A DNA stretch of 64,000 bases from PoT sp049331405. GTDB taxonomy: Bacteria; Planctomycetota; Planctomycetia; Isosphaerales; Isosphaeraceae. The stretch covers positions 62,001 through 126,000 of the forward strand of contig NZ_CP186275.1 in assembly GCF_049331405.1 (NCBI RefSeq), in the 5' to 3' direction. Of the stretch, positions 1 through 8,082 are shown in pieces. The first letter of the stretch is position 1; the number at the start of each line of letters is the position of its first letter. The notes under the pieces were generated by a model. It ran no database searches, was not told the DNA's origin, and was given only the letters and a program-made list of their open reading frames with translations. A program made the position numbers and the translations under genes.

Positions 1-354
1 GTCGCGGAGGATGTACTGGGAGTCGCCGGTGGTCCAGGGCTCGAGCTCGTTGAACTTGTCCATGCGGCCGGAGCCGGCGACGAGCGAGACGCCGGGGATG
101 TTGACGGGCCGGACGAGGCCCTCCATCTCGACCTCGCACGACTCGTCGAAGAGGCCGGCGATGGTCTCCCTCGGCTTAAGCATGCGGGCGACCTCGGGGC
201 CGAGCAAGCCCTGGGTCAGGGAGGCCTGCGGGTCGGCGTCCACGAGCAGGATGCGCAGGCCTTTGCGGGCGAGCGTGCCCGAGAGGTGGTGACAGGTCGA
301 GGTCTTGCCGACCCCTCCCTTCTTGTTCAGGAATGCAATCGTTCGCACGTTCAT
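1..354 (-). CDS. ParA/MinD-type ATPase, N-terminal part (runs off left edge)
   Basis: The first 118 codons of a ParA-family P-loop ATPase are present; the C-terminal part lies outside the window. A deviant Walker A motif, KKGGVGKT, sits at residues 11-18, and LLVDADPQ, the Walker A-prime region, follows near residue 40. ParA ATPases segregate chromosomes, plasmids or protein cargo together with a ParB-like partner, which is not visible here. The ATG at 354 was chosen because family members start just before the Walker strand; an in-frame ATG at 387 would add 11 residues. A 15-bp palindrome lies about 370 bp upstream at 721-735. Confidence 0.93.
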   Translation of the reverse strand, partial: MNVRTIAFLNKKGGVGKTSTCHHLSGTLARKGLRILLVDADPQASLTQGLLGPEVARMLKPRETIAGLFDESCEVEMEGLVRPVNIPGVSLVAGSGRMDKFNELEPWTTGDSQYILRD

Positions 355-1110
355 GCCCTCGAAGTGTTGGGCCTCGCTTGCGCCCATCGTGCCGCCAGCC
401 CTCGGTCGGTGGGGGCCGGGTCGTGCGGCGGTTTCTCGCGGAGGATCGATGGGATCCGCGTCGATCCCCGCCGACTCCGAGTCGACCCCGCCCTGCCCTT
501 CCCCGTATTCCGATCCGCCATGACCTGCGCCATCCTGGCCGGGGGCCGGCTCGGCCTCCCCTGCCCTCGGCTCGTCCCTTCCCTCTCGGCGTCCCCTTCG
601 TGGGTTCCTGGAACTTCGCGTGGTCGATCGCCTTTGGTGCTGGCGATCGGTGCGTGTCCATCCCGGGGGTGTGCGAGGGTCGCGGCTCGACGAGGCATCC
701 TACGTATCGCCTATCGGCCCATTACGCCGCGTAACATGAGCGCATCGGCACGTCAGCTTATGGGCTCTTGGGTGTGATGCCGTCAGTCCCGGTGCAACTC
801 TCCAGGTGCCCCCCGGCGGCGCCAGGGTTCGAACCCCCCTTTCTGGTCGAAGCCGATCCGTCGGGGGGAGTGGAGGCCCAAGAGGAGGGTCGTGGATTGG
901 TCATCTAACTTATGGAAGGCGCAGGCGCGTATGTCGGATCGGCTGAGGCTTCGTCTTGAGGAAAAAGCCTTGATGGATTCTTGCTTTGCGAGGGCCTCGG
1001 GATGAGCCTCAGTCTCCCCTGCTGAGCCTCTGTCTTTCGGGTACCACATCAGGACACGCGGAGTTGCTCCGCGACGAGTGGCCGGGTGACGTTCGCCTCG
1101 GCTTTGACAT
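355..1110. other. Intergenic region upstream of parA
   Basis: No convincing gene is seen. Open frames here are arginine- and proline-rich shadows. The stretch holds one copy of the GTTACGC-type palindrome (721-735) and a GGTTCGAACC block near 828 that resembles a tRNA T-loop but has no matching cloverleaf on either strand. Confidence 0.5.
721..735. repeat. 15-bp palindrome, GTTACGCSGCGTAAC family, copy 1
   Basis: Reads ATTACGCCGCGTAAC, one mismatch from the perfect palindrome found at 4985-4999 and 5076-5090. It lies upstream of the parA-like gene. A binding site for a dimeric DNA-binding protein is the simplest reading; this is inference. Confidence 0.6.
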
Positions 1111-1130
1111 GCTCCCCGGTCTTCTTTCCG

Positions 1131-1174
1131 GGTGGCCGCGGTTGGAACAACCGGGGTCGCGCAGCGACGCGAGG
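1131..1174 (+). repeat. REP-like two-hairpin repeat, copy A
   Basis: Contains CGGTTG-GAA-CAACCG followed by GTCGC-GCA-GCGAC, two adjacent perfect stems. It is downstream of the RAYT gene, outer copy of the left doublet. Confidence 0.9.
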
Positions 1175-1293
1175 TTTTGAGGGGTTTGCCTCGCCTCGCC
1201 CGGGGGCCATCTGCGAGCACCCCGGCCGATTCGCAGGCCACGAGAACGGCTGGAGCCGGGACGCAGACCTCGGCCGAGCTCTCTTCGTCTCCG

Positions 1294-1337
1294 GGTGGCC
1301 GCGGTTGGAACAACCGGGGTCGCGCAGCGACGCGAGG
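1294..1337 (+). repeat. REP-like two-hairpin repeat, copy B
   Basis: Same sequence as copy A, 163 bp further on, including the downstream GAGGTTTTGAGG tail. Inner copy of the left doublet. Confidence 0.9.
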
Positions 1338-1443
1338 TTTTGAGGGGTTTGCCCGGGCGAGCCCAGACGCCTCCTTCGCTCGCCCCGGACGGGACGGGAC
1401 GGGGGCCGTTCGTGCATCATCCACCCGTGTCTTCGAATTTCCG

Positions 1444-1486
1444 GGTGCTGCGACTGGCACAATCCGGGTCGCGCAGCGACGCAGGG
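1444..1486 (+). repeat. REP-like two-hairpin repeat, copy C (diverged)
   Basis: The GTCGCGCAGCGAC hairpin is intact. The first stem has drifted (GACTG-GCA-CAATC). It is the copy nearest to the 3' end of the RAYT gene. Confidence 0.75.
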
Positions 1487-1550
1487 TCCTTCCCCAATAC
1501 CCCGGCCGATCCATACTTCGGCATGGTTCGGTGCGGGAACGACGCGGCAT

Positions 1551-2084
1551 TCATCGCGAGGTGCCTTCAAGGCCGGGCACCCAGCTCAGCGGGACCCCGA
1601 CGGACCTCCCATCCTCATACCATCGGGCCGAACTCCAAGGCCAATCCGCAGGCCGATCCACCAACCCGGACCGGACCGGGTTCAGGTGCATGTAGGTCAG
1701 CTTCTCCTCGAGTTTGGCCCGGCCGTAGATCGCAAACGCGTAATATTTGGGCTGCCAGAACCTCGTCCCGAGCTCGAGTCCCTGGAAATAGCGGTGCTTA
1801 TGGTCGCGTTGATTCGACCTGATGTTGAGGCTCGATCGCCGCTTCCATTCGTGGACGAACTTGCTGAGTTGGCCGGGCTCAGGGAGCCAGACGATGGCGT
1901 GGACGTGCTCCGGCATCACCACGAACCCGACACAACGAACTGCCTGCCTCTCAAGCTGCTCATCCAGGACGCCGAGGACGATCCTCCTCGAGACTTCATG
2001 ATCCAGGAGGCGGCGACGCCGGTCGCAGGAGAAGGTGAGGAAGTGGGCGAACAGGAGGTCATCGCAGACGCGTCGTTCGGACAT
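1551..2084 (-). CDS. REP-associated tyrosine transposase (RAYT), IS200-like Y1 family
   Basis: A 177-residue single-domain Y1/HUH protein. The metal-binding HUH motif is HVH at residues 60-62 within VVMPEHVHAIVW. The candidate catalytic tyrosine is Y131 in TYMHLNPVRSGL, followed by the RAYT-typical WPWSSA at 148-153. RAYTs cut and join single-stranded DNA at REP hairpins and are usually single-copy genes bounded by their own REPs. Here REP doublets flank the gene in inverted orientation at 1131-1337 and 2171-2376, and many solo copies lie elsewhere in the window. ATG 2084 was chosen over an upstream TTG (2102) because the family starts at this point. The frame is intact. Confidence 0.93.
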   Translation of the reverse strand: MSERRVCDDLLFAHFLTFSCDRRRRLLDHEVSRRIVLGVLDEQLERQAVRCVGFVVMPEHVHAIVWLPEPGQLSKFVHEWKRRSSLNIRSNQRDHKHRYFQGLELGTRFWQPKYYAFAIYGRAKLEEKLTYMHLNPVRSGLVDRPADWPWSSARWYEDGRSVGVPLSWVPGLEGTSR

Positions 2085-2170
2085 ATGCCCATCATGCCAC
2101 AAGTTCTGGACGTTCGCGAGGGGATGTGATCCAGGCGCCCGCGAATGGGCCAGGGTGTCAGCTCAAAACT

Positions 2171-2213
2171 TCGTGTCGCTGCGCGACCCCGGTTGTTCCA
2201 ACCGCGGCCACCC
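2171..2213 (-). repeat. REP-like two-hairpin repeat, copy D
   Basis: Minus-strand copy with both stems intact: GTCGCTGCGCGAC, then CGGTTG-TTC-CAACCG as read on the plus strand. Confidence 0.88.
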
Positions 2214-2331
2214 GGAGACGAAGAGAGCTCGGCCGAGGTCTGCGTCCCGGCTCCAGCCGTTCTCGTGGCCTGCGAATCGGCCGGGGTGCTCGCAGATGGC
2301 CTCCGGGCGAGGCGAAGCAAACCCCTTAAAA

Positions 2332-2376
2332 CCTCTCGTCGCTGCGCGACCCCGGTTGTTCCAACCGCGGCCACCC
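2332..2376 (-). repeat. REP-like two-hairpin repeat, copy E
   Basis: Minus-strand copy with both stems intact and the CCTCTCGTCGCTG edge that is shared by most solo copies. Confidence 0.9.
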
Positions 2377-2599
2377 GGAAAGAAGACCGGAGACAGATAC
2401 GAGGCTGCGCTTGTTTGAGAATCGGTCGGGGCCTTGCGCAATTGCCGGGGCAATTGGTCGAAAGCCAGCGATCCGCCCGCTCGATCCAGGCCGAGATCGT
2501 CGCCAGCCCCCCTGCACTGCAAGATCCTCGCCAGGCGACCTCAGGACTTGAGCCGGACCCGCGGCTGGCGAAGATGGTCGGCCACGCCAACGATCAACC

Positions 2600-4804
2600 T
2601 CAAGCTGACTTCGAGAAGATCCCTGGCCGGCGCCTGGCCAATCCGACGAGCAGGACGAGGCCCGCGAAGCAGAGCGTCGAGGGCTCGGGAACCGGCGAAA
2701 TCTTGGCGACGATCAGGTCGAGCTGACGATTCGCGGCGTCGTCCACGAGCGAGTAGGAATAGCCCTCGGGCGCCTGGCCGATCTGCCAGTTCTCATCGCC
2801 GAGCGTGCCGTAGCGGAAGAGCGCGTACTTGCCGGGGCCGAAGCCCGAGACACCCAGGATGTTGATCCGGCTCTCGATGTCGAGCCGCCCCGAGACGTCG
2901 ATGGGCGAGCTCGTGCCCCCGAGGGTCTCGTCGACGATGCTGTTCGACGCCAGCTTGAGGTCGCCGCTGATCGTCAACGACTGCGAGCCGGCGATGAGCC
3001 GACCCCCCTCGTCAATCTTGAGGCTCCCGCCGATGCTCCCCGTCCCGCCGATCGCCGCGCCGCTGAGGACCTCGACCGAGCCGTTGCCGGTCCCCGTCCC
3101 CGTGGTGTTGTCGACCATGAGGGTCCCCTGCGAGACCGTCGTCCCCCCCGAGTAGCCGAACTGCCCGCTGCTATCCGACGACAGGATCAGGGTGCCGTCG
3201 CCGACCTTGTTCAGAGAGCTGGGGCTCGACTCGGCGATCGAGCCGCCGATGGTCTGGGTCGAACCGTTGGAGACGCCGATCTGCTGCTGGGCGCCCATCA
3301 GGAACATCGCGGTGCCCGCGGCGATCCCGCTGGCCGTGCCTTGCCCCCCCTGTCCCGGCACCACCTGACCCGGCTGGATCGACGTGTCGGAGAGCTTCAC
3401 CGACGCCCCATTATCAGACCTCACGAACACGGCGCCGCCGAGCCCCGCGCCACCGCCCCCCGCGGGAGTCGTGCTGGACGAGTTGGCCGAGCCGTCGCCG
3501 CCGCCGAAGCCGCCGAGCCCCTTGGTCGAGGAACCGGCGGACGTCCCCGTGGAACCGCCGCCTCCCCCGAATCCGCCGTTGCCGCCATTGCCCCCCGTGG
3601 CCGAGGTGCCGCCGGAGCCGCCTCCTCCGCCAAATCCCCCACTCCCGCCGTTGGCGCCGATCGCTGCGTTCCCACCACCTCCTCCGCCGCCGCCAACCCC
3701 GCCGCTCCCGCCGTTGGCTCCCTGCGAGGAACTTCCCCCGCCGCCTCCCCCGGCGCCCGAGCCGCCATTTCCGCCGTTGGCGCCGATGGACGAGTTCCCA
3801 CCGCCCCCGCCCCCGCCGCTGCTGCCGCCGGAGCCGCCATTGGCCCCCTGGGCCGCCGAGCCGCCGCCCCCGCCGCCGCCACCATTGCTCCCGGCGCTCC
3901 CGTTGCCGCCGACGGAGGTCGCTCCGCCGCCGAGGGCCCCGCCGGAGCCGTTACCCCCCGGCCCCGAGCCGTTGGAGGTCGAGGACGTGGCCGGGATGCT
4001 GCTGCCGTTGGAGCCGTTCGCGGTCGAGCCGCCCCCGCCGCCGCCTCCCGGCGTGAGGTTGGAAGCCGTCGCGAGCCCCGCGCCCCCGCTCCCGGAGACC
4101 CCGCCGCCACCTCCCCCCGACGTGTTCATCGGGGGGCTGCTCGGGTTCGGCGCCGTGGCCCCCGCATTGCCGCCGTTGCCCGCGAAGCCCCCGCCACCAC
4201 CCCCCGATCCGTTGACCAGGAGAGGGCGTCCGCTGGAGGCCCCGAGCCCGCCGTCGCCGCCGAGGCCCCCTCCGCCGCCGCCGACCCCGACGCTGCCTGA
4301 GCCACCAACGGCCGAGTTCTGCGCGAACCGGACCCCCGAGACGTTGACGTCGCCGGCGTTGACGTAGAGGGCCCCGCCGAGCCCCGCGCCGCCTCCTCCG
4401 CCGTCGCTGCCGTTACCCCCCTTGGCCACGCCGTCGATGAGGAGGAGATTCTTGATCGAGACCGCGGATCCGGGGGCGTCGACGGAGAAGATCCGTTGCT
4501 GCCCCGAGCCGCTGACGGCGTTGCCGGCGCCGCCGTCGATGGAGACCGCCTGCGAGATGATCGGGAGGGCCGACTTGAGCCGGATCGTGCCGAGCCCGTC
4601 GGCCATGACGATCTGGGAAGGCCCCGAGTCGGCGTTCGCCTGCAGGATCGCCTGCCTGAGCGAGCCCACGCCGCTGTCATTCGCGTTGGTGACGGAATAC
4701 GTCTGGGCCGAGGCCCAGTCCGAGGCGATGAAGGCGAGCGAGATGAAGGCTAACGCGAATTTGAACGTGAAGGGCGCAATCCGGGCCGGGCGAAGTGCGT
4801 GCAT
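2600..4804 (-). CDS. Exported glycine-rich PEP-CTERM protein
   Basis: 734 residues. A signal peptide ends near ASAQ (about residue 34). SLRQAILQAN follows, a motif seen at the start of secreted beta-helix or autotransporter-like passengers. Residues from about 135 to 470 are extreme Gly/Ser/Asn repeats (GGGGGGG and GANGGSGG types). The C-terminus has a PEP-CTERM sorting signal: VPEPST, a hydrophobic helix, then ARRRP, which implies export and processing by an exosortase. Surface or biofilm-matrix function is inferred. Two perfect 15-bp palindromes lie 181 and 272 bp upstream. The repeat tract is prone to length variation. Confidence 0.9.
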   Translation of the reverse strand: MHALRPARIAPFTFKFALAFISLAFIASDWASAQTYSVTNANDSGVGSLRQAILQANADSGPSQIVMADGLGTIRLKSALPIISQAVSIDGGAGNAVSGSGQQRIFSVDAPGSAVSIKNLLLIDGVAKGGNGSDGGGGGAGLGGALYVNAGDVNVSGVRFAQNSAVGGSGSVGVGGGGGGLGGDGGLGASSGRPLLVNGSGGGGGGFAGNGGNAGATAPNPSSPPMNTSGGGGGGVSGSGGAGLATASNLTPGGGGGGGSTANGSNGSSIPATSSTSNGSGPGGNGSGGALGGGATSVGGNGSAGSNGGGGGGGGSAAQGANGGSGGSSGGGGGGGNSSIGANGGNGGSGAGGGGGGSSSQGANGGSGGVGGGGGGGGNAAIGANGGSGGFGGGGGSGGTSATGGNGGNGGFGGGGGSTGTSAGSSTKGLGGFGGGDGSANSSSTTPAGGGGAGLGGAVFVRSDNGASVKLSDTSIQPGQVVPGQGGQGTASGIAAGTAMFLMGAQQQIGVSNGSTQTIGGSIAESSPSSLNKVGDGTLILSSDSSGQFGYSGGTTVSQGTLMVDNTTGTGTGNGSVEVLSGAAIGGTGSIGGSLKIDEGGRLIAGSQSLTISGDLKLASNSIVDETLGGTSSPIDVSGRLDIESRINILGVSGFGPGKYALFRYGTLGDENWQIGQAPEGYSYSLVDDAANRQLDLIVAKISPVPEPSTLCFAGLVLLVGLARRRPGIFSKSA

Positions 4805-4984
4805 GTCCCGATCCTCCGTAATCCGGGTGCCGCCGGCGCTCTTCCATGCGTCCTGGCTCTGCCGCCGGCACTGGACTTCTTAACAAGATCGTGCCGATAG
4901 CTCAAGAGAGTCGCTCATTTGTTTTTGCGTGGAAATTCCGATGCACCCAAGCATCCCTCCCCACGCGCCATCGATTCCCGCCCC

Positions 4985-4999
4985 GTTACGCGGCGTAAC
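4985..4999. repeat. 15-bp palindrome, GTTACGCSGCGTAAC family, copy 2
   Basis: Perfect GTTACGCGGCGTAAC in the region upstream of the PEP-CTERM gene. It is a candidate operator. Confidence 0.65.
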
Positions 5000-5075
5000 A
5001 CCGGCGCCCGACCCGTCGGGCTCACGTCGTCCCGGAGTCGTCCGCTCGGTCTGATTTTCAGCGGCAGCAATGGGT

Positions 5076-5090
5076 GTTACGCCGCGTAAC
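5076..5090. repeat. 15-bp palindrome, GTTACGCSGCGTAAC family, copy 3
   Basis: Perfect GTTACGCCGCGTAAC, 91 bp from copy 2 and differing only at the central base. Confidence 0.65.
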
Positions 5091-5195
5091 GCAGCCTCGG
5101 CGTATAGTCGTTTCCGAAGATGCTATCCGCACCCGCTCCCGCCATGCGGCCTCCTGCCCATTCCCCTCGATTGCCGACCCACCCTGTCCCGGGCT

Positions 5196-5230
5196 TCGAT
5201 TGGGACAATCGGTTTGAGCAGCGATGAGTC
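5196..5230 (+). repeat. Degenerate REP-like remnant
   Basis: CGATTG-GGA-CAATCG is a perfect first stem, but the second hairpin has decayed to TTGAGCAGCGATGAG. It shows that the repeats erode in place. Confidence 0.5.
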
Positions 5231-5314
5231 GCCAACTGAGGCGGGTCCCGCGATGAGTCGAGGCCGCCCTTAAACCTCGGCCTTTCTCAAACCTCGGCCC
5301 CCCTCCATCTCATG

Positions 5315-5359
5315 GGTGGCCGCGATTGGCACAATCGGGGTCGCGCAGCGACGAGAGGC
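5315..5359 (+). repeat. REP-like two-hairpin repeat, copy F
   Basis: First stem CGATTG-GCA-CAATCG differs from copies A/B by a paired G-C to A-T change. Second hairpin GTCGCGCAGCGAC is intact. Confidence 0.9.
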
Positions 5360-5423
5360 AAAACGCAATTAGCCTCGGCCTACCCGAGCGCCCTTGACGA
5401 TTTCCCTCGCCGAGCCGCCATCC

Positions 5424-5870
5424 TCAGGCCGGCCAAAGCAGGCTGCCGTCGGAGGAGCGGATGGCTCGGAGTTCATCCAGGTAAATGTACCTGCCGCCTC
5501 GCTTCTGGTTCCGAGGATGCTTCGGTGGCAGGTCGGCGCAGAGGGCACCGCGGCCATTCGGGTCATCGTCGGGGGAGATGATGGAGACGCCCTCGCCGCG
5601 GAGGAGACGCTCTCGCCTCCCATTGGCGTATTCGACGTCGAACTCACTCGGCCAACGGATCAGGCGAAGTTCCTCGAAGATCGACATGGACGTGATAGGC
5701 TCCGAGAGGACAAGTGGCTTCGCATCCTGGAGGGCCTCTGCGCTCACTGATCCGAGCTTCAAGGAGGGAAGCGCGGAGGATCGTCCCACGAAGATCCGAC
5801 CCCCGATCTCGGAGTCCGGTTCGCCCAGCACAATGTCGGGGTGACTCGTGCCTTGGATCCCCACAAACAA
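5424..5870 (-). CDS. Hypothetical protein, 148 aa
   Basis: No family was recognised. The composition is that of a folded soluble protein without signal peptide or membrane helix, and the C-terminus RYIYLDELRAIRSSDGSLLW looks genuine. The start is uncertain: the first usable codon is a TTG at 5870, and the reading frame appears protein-like slightly further upstream (DGPDLFVGIQG), where an in-frame stop limits it. A lost start codon or a frameshift near the 5' end is possible. It lies between a REP copy and the divergently oriented regulatory region of the MocR gene. Confidence 0.6.
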   Translation of the reverse strand: MFVGIQGTSHPDIVLGEPDSEIGGRIFVGRSSALPSLKLGSVSAEALQDAKPLVLSEPITSMSIFEELRLIRWPSEFDVEYANGRRERLLRGEGVSIISPDDDPNGRGALCADLPPKHPRNQKRGGRYIYLDELRAIRSSDGSLLWPA

Positions 5871-5954
5871 ATCCGGGCCGTCCTCATGACGAACGTCGCG
5901 AGGACCTCAAGACCGGTCGGTCCCAGAAAGCCAGGTAGGGGCTCCATCCCCGTG

Positions 5955-7445
5955 TCAGAGCCGGCGCAGGGCCGAGGCAAGCTGCCTGACCCCCTCGCGG
6001 ATCGACTTGGGGGCGTGGGCGGCGTAGCCGAGGAGGAGGCCCTGCGCGGCGCCGGGCTCGAGCATGTAGGAGGAGAGGGGGGGCGCGACGATGCCGGCCT
6101 CGGCCGCGAGGGATGAGGCGCGGCGGTCGTCGATGGCGTCGTCCAGCCAGGCCATGACCTGCAGGCCGGTCTCGGACGGGCGGATGGTCAGGAGTCCGGA
6201 GAGTTCCTCGCGCGCGGCGGCGACCAGGGCGTCCTGTCGCTCGGCGTAGACCGTGCGCATCCGGCGGATGTATCGGAGGAAGTGGCCCTCGCCCAGGAAG
6301 TCGGCCAGGACCGCCTGCGGGTGCGTAGGGGGCGAGCCGCCCGAGAGCGAGAGGGCCGCGAGGAAGGCGTCGACGAGGCCGGGGGGGACGACCATGTACG
6401 AGATCCGCAAGGCCGGGAAGAGGACCTTGCTGAACGTCCCCATGTAGATGACCCGGCCGTCGCGGTCGAGGCCCTGGAGTGACGCGAGCGGCCGGCCCGT
6501 GTAGCGGAACTCGCTGTCGTAGTCGTCCTCCAGGACCCAGGCGTCCGCGCGACGCGCCCAGGCCAGCAGCTCGAGCCTTCGAGGGAGGCTCAAGGCCACG
6601 CCCAACGGGTATTGATGCGAGGGGGTGACGTAGGCGAGCCTCGCCGACGGGGCGCGCCTGATACCCTCCGAGACGACCATGCCTTCATGATCGACCGGGA
6701 CCGGCTCGAGCCTCGCCCCGGCGCCGATGAGGACGCCCCGGGCCCCGACGTATCCGGGGTCCTCGATCCAGGCCGAGTCGCCGGGGTCGAGCAGGACCCG
6801 CGAGGCGAGGTCGAGCGCCTGCTGCGTCCCCGCGACGATGACGACCTGGCCGACGTCGCAGACGACCCCCCGGGCCGTGCGGAGGTGCGCGGCGATGGCC
6901 TCGCGGAAGGGGCGGTAGCCGGCGGGGTCGCCGTAGCCGAGGTGGTGGCCGGTCGCCCGCCGCCAGTGCCGCGCGGCCAGCGATGACCAGACGTCCATCG
7001 GCATCGTGTCCATCGCCGGCACGCCGGGGCGGAAGGGCCTCGGGCTCGCCGAGCCGCGGACGACCCAGGCGGGCGTGGCGCGGAGCAGGGCACCTCGCCT
7101 CGAGGGCTGGCCCCCCTTCGCCGCCGGCTCGGGCCCCTTCGCCCGCCGACCCTTCAGGATCAAGGACTCCTCGGGGAGGGTCCGCGTCACGTACGTCCCC
7201 GAGCCGACCTTGCCCTCCAGGTATCCCTCCGCCAGGAGTTGCTCATACGCCGACATCACCGTATTTCGCGAGACCCCCAGCTCGTCGGAGAGGGTCCGGC
7301 TCGCCGGCAGCCTCGAGCCCGCCTTGAGCGTCCCCGCCAGGATCGTCCCGCGCAGGCCTTCATAGAGCTGGCGGAACAGGGGGGTGGTCGAGCCGGCGTC
7401 GAGCGGGATCGCCAGCAGCGAGACCGGCGGGATGCCCTTGGCCAT
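5955..7445 (-). CDS. MocR/PdxR-type GntR regulator with aminotransferase-like domain
   Basis: 496 residues. An N-terminal GntR winged helix covers about 20-90 (LGVSRNTVMSAYEQL). A fold-type I aminotransferase-like domain follows, with the PLP lysine at K340 in MGTFSKVLFPALR and the cofactor aspartate in LEDDYDSEFRYTG. Such proteins sense PLP or an amino-acid ligand and regulate vitamin B6, GABA or taurine genes; no target gene is adjacent, so the ligand is unknown. ATG 7445 follows GAAGGAG by 8 bases; the upstream extension to 7487 has no support. It is transcribed divergently from the lipoprotein gene at 7784. Confidence 0.93.
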   Translation of the reverse strand: MAKGIPPVSLLAIPLDAGSTTPLFRQLYEGLRGTILAGTLKAGSRLPASRTLSDELGVSRNTVMSAYEQLLAEGYLEGKVGSGTYVTRTLPEESLILKGRRAKGPEPAAKGGQPSRRGALLRATPAWVVRGSASPRPFRPGVPAMDTMPMDVWSSLAARHWRRATGHHLGYGDPAGYRPFREAIAAHLRTARGVVCDVGQVVIVAGTQQALDLASRVLLDPGDSAWIEDPGYVGARGVLIGAGARLEPVPVDHEGMVVSEGIRRAPSARLAYVTPSHQYPLGVALSLPRRLELLAWARRADAWVLEDDYDSEFRYTGRPLASLQGLDRDGRVIYMGTFSKVLFPALRISYMVVPPGLVDAFLAALSLSGGSPPTHPQAVLADFLGEGHFLRYIRRMRTVYAERQDALVAAAREELSGLLTIRPSETGLQVMAWLDDAIDDRRASSLAAEAGIVAPPLSSYMLEPGAAQGLLLGYAAHAPKSIREGVRQLASALRRL

Positions 7446-7489
7446 CGGGTGGCTCCTTCGGGTCCTGGGAATTGGCCCCTCCAACATCG

Positions 7490-7543
7490 GTCATAATGGC
7501 CCTTGTCGCAAGGCCAATTCGGACTACCATGATTATGGCCCGA
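7490..7543. promoter_or_regulatory. Candidate MocR operator: spaced direct repeats
   Basis: CATAATGGCCC (about 7492-7502) and GATTATGGCCC (about 7530-7540) form a direct repeat of about 38 bp period, just upstream of the MocR start. Several characterised MocR regulators bind spaced direct repeats in their own promoter. The assignment is inferred from position only. Confidence 0.35.
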
Positions 7544-7783
7544 TCGGGCGCACGCCACCGGTCCGCGATGTGCGTGCGCCGATTCCCCTTCTCGTCGGGC
7601 CGATCACGTCCGCGCCCGCGAGGTCGGGCCGGGGCGGAAGGCCCCAAAACGAAGAAGTTCATCAAGTTTTCACGATCCGCATATCAAAATTCAATCTCAT
7701 TTCGTTAGGTTGTCTCCGCCGGGCCGAGAGTAGGGGCCCGAGGGGGAAGACGCCCGGCGACGGGGAAGGATCGCGCACCGACC

Positions 7784-7999
7784 ATGAGACAGACGCCCGC
7801 AGACATGAAGAAGACCCTCCTGATCCTGGGCTTCGGCCTCGGCCTGGCGTTCGCCTCGGCGGCGATCCCCGGCTGCGGCTCGCAGGATCCGGGTCAGCCC
7901 TCGGTCGGGTCGATCTCGATCGACGCACGATCGGACGCCGACGACGACAAGCCGCTGGTGAGCAAGAAGCCCGGCCGCGCCGGCAGGAACCCCCGCTAG
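7784..7999 (+). CDS. Small lipoprotein, 71 aa
   Basis: A short exported protein: KK, a hydrophobic core, and a lipobox ending AAIPGC at residues 26-31, so the mature lipoprotein begins with Cys31. The remainder is short, polar and charged, and ends in KKPGRAGRNPR. GGGAAGGA lies 12-20 bases upstream of ATG 7784; an internal ATG at 7805 immediately before KKTLL would also give a good signal peptide. It sits 83 bp before a DUF1559 gene. A second lipoprotein/DUF1559 pair occurs at 59021-60630, so the association recurs. Confidence 0.75.
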   Translation: MRQTPADMKKTLLILGFGLGLAFASAAIPGCGSQDPGQPSVGSISIDARSDADDDKPLVSKKPGRAGRNPR

Positions 8000-8082
8000 G
8001 GTCGAGGACGGACCCGGCGGGGGATGAACTCATAACTTTCTCCACGCATCGAACACGTTTGAATTGGAGCGGAATCGACACC

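Larger units (their letters stand above)
1116..1344 (+). repeat. Left inverted-repeat block flanking RAYT (REP doublet)
   Basis: A block of about 229 bp holding two REP copies (1131-1174 and 1294-1337). Its reverse complement recurs at 2161-2390 with only a handful of mismatches by eye, so the RAYT gene is enclosed by a long near-perfect inverted repeat. Confidence 0.9.
2161..2390 (-). repeat. Right inverted-repeat block flanking RAYT (REP doublet)
   Basis: Reverse complement of 1116-1344, containing REP copies at 2171-2213 and 2332-2376. It lies just upstream of the RAYT start and so may also contain the RAYT promoter. Confidence 0.9.

Noticed and set aside
176..698. Arg/Pro-rich minus-strand frames overlapping the parA start
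   Set aside because: They are out of frame with the clear ParA coding sequence, have no domain-like sequence and extend into its promoter region.
800..850. tRNA T-arm-like GGTTCGAACC
   Set aside because: No acceptor, D or anticodon arms could be paired on either strand.
783..1570. Long frames across the left REP block
   Set aside because: They translate the repeats (GWPRLEQPGSRSDARF-type peptides) and recur wherever the repeat occurs; this is not a gene.
3341..4367. Long Pro/Ala-rich plus-strand frames opposite the PEP-CTERM gene
   Set aside because: They are the antisense of the glycine repeats; the minus-strand frame has signal peptide and sorting signal.
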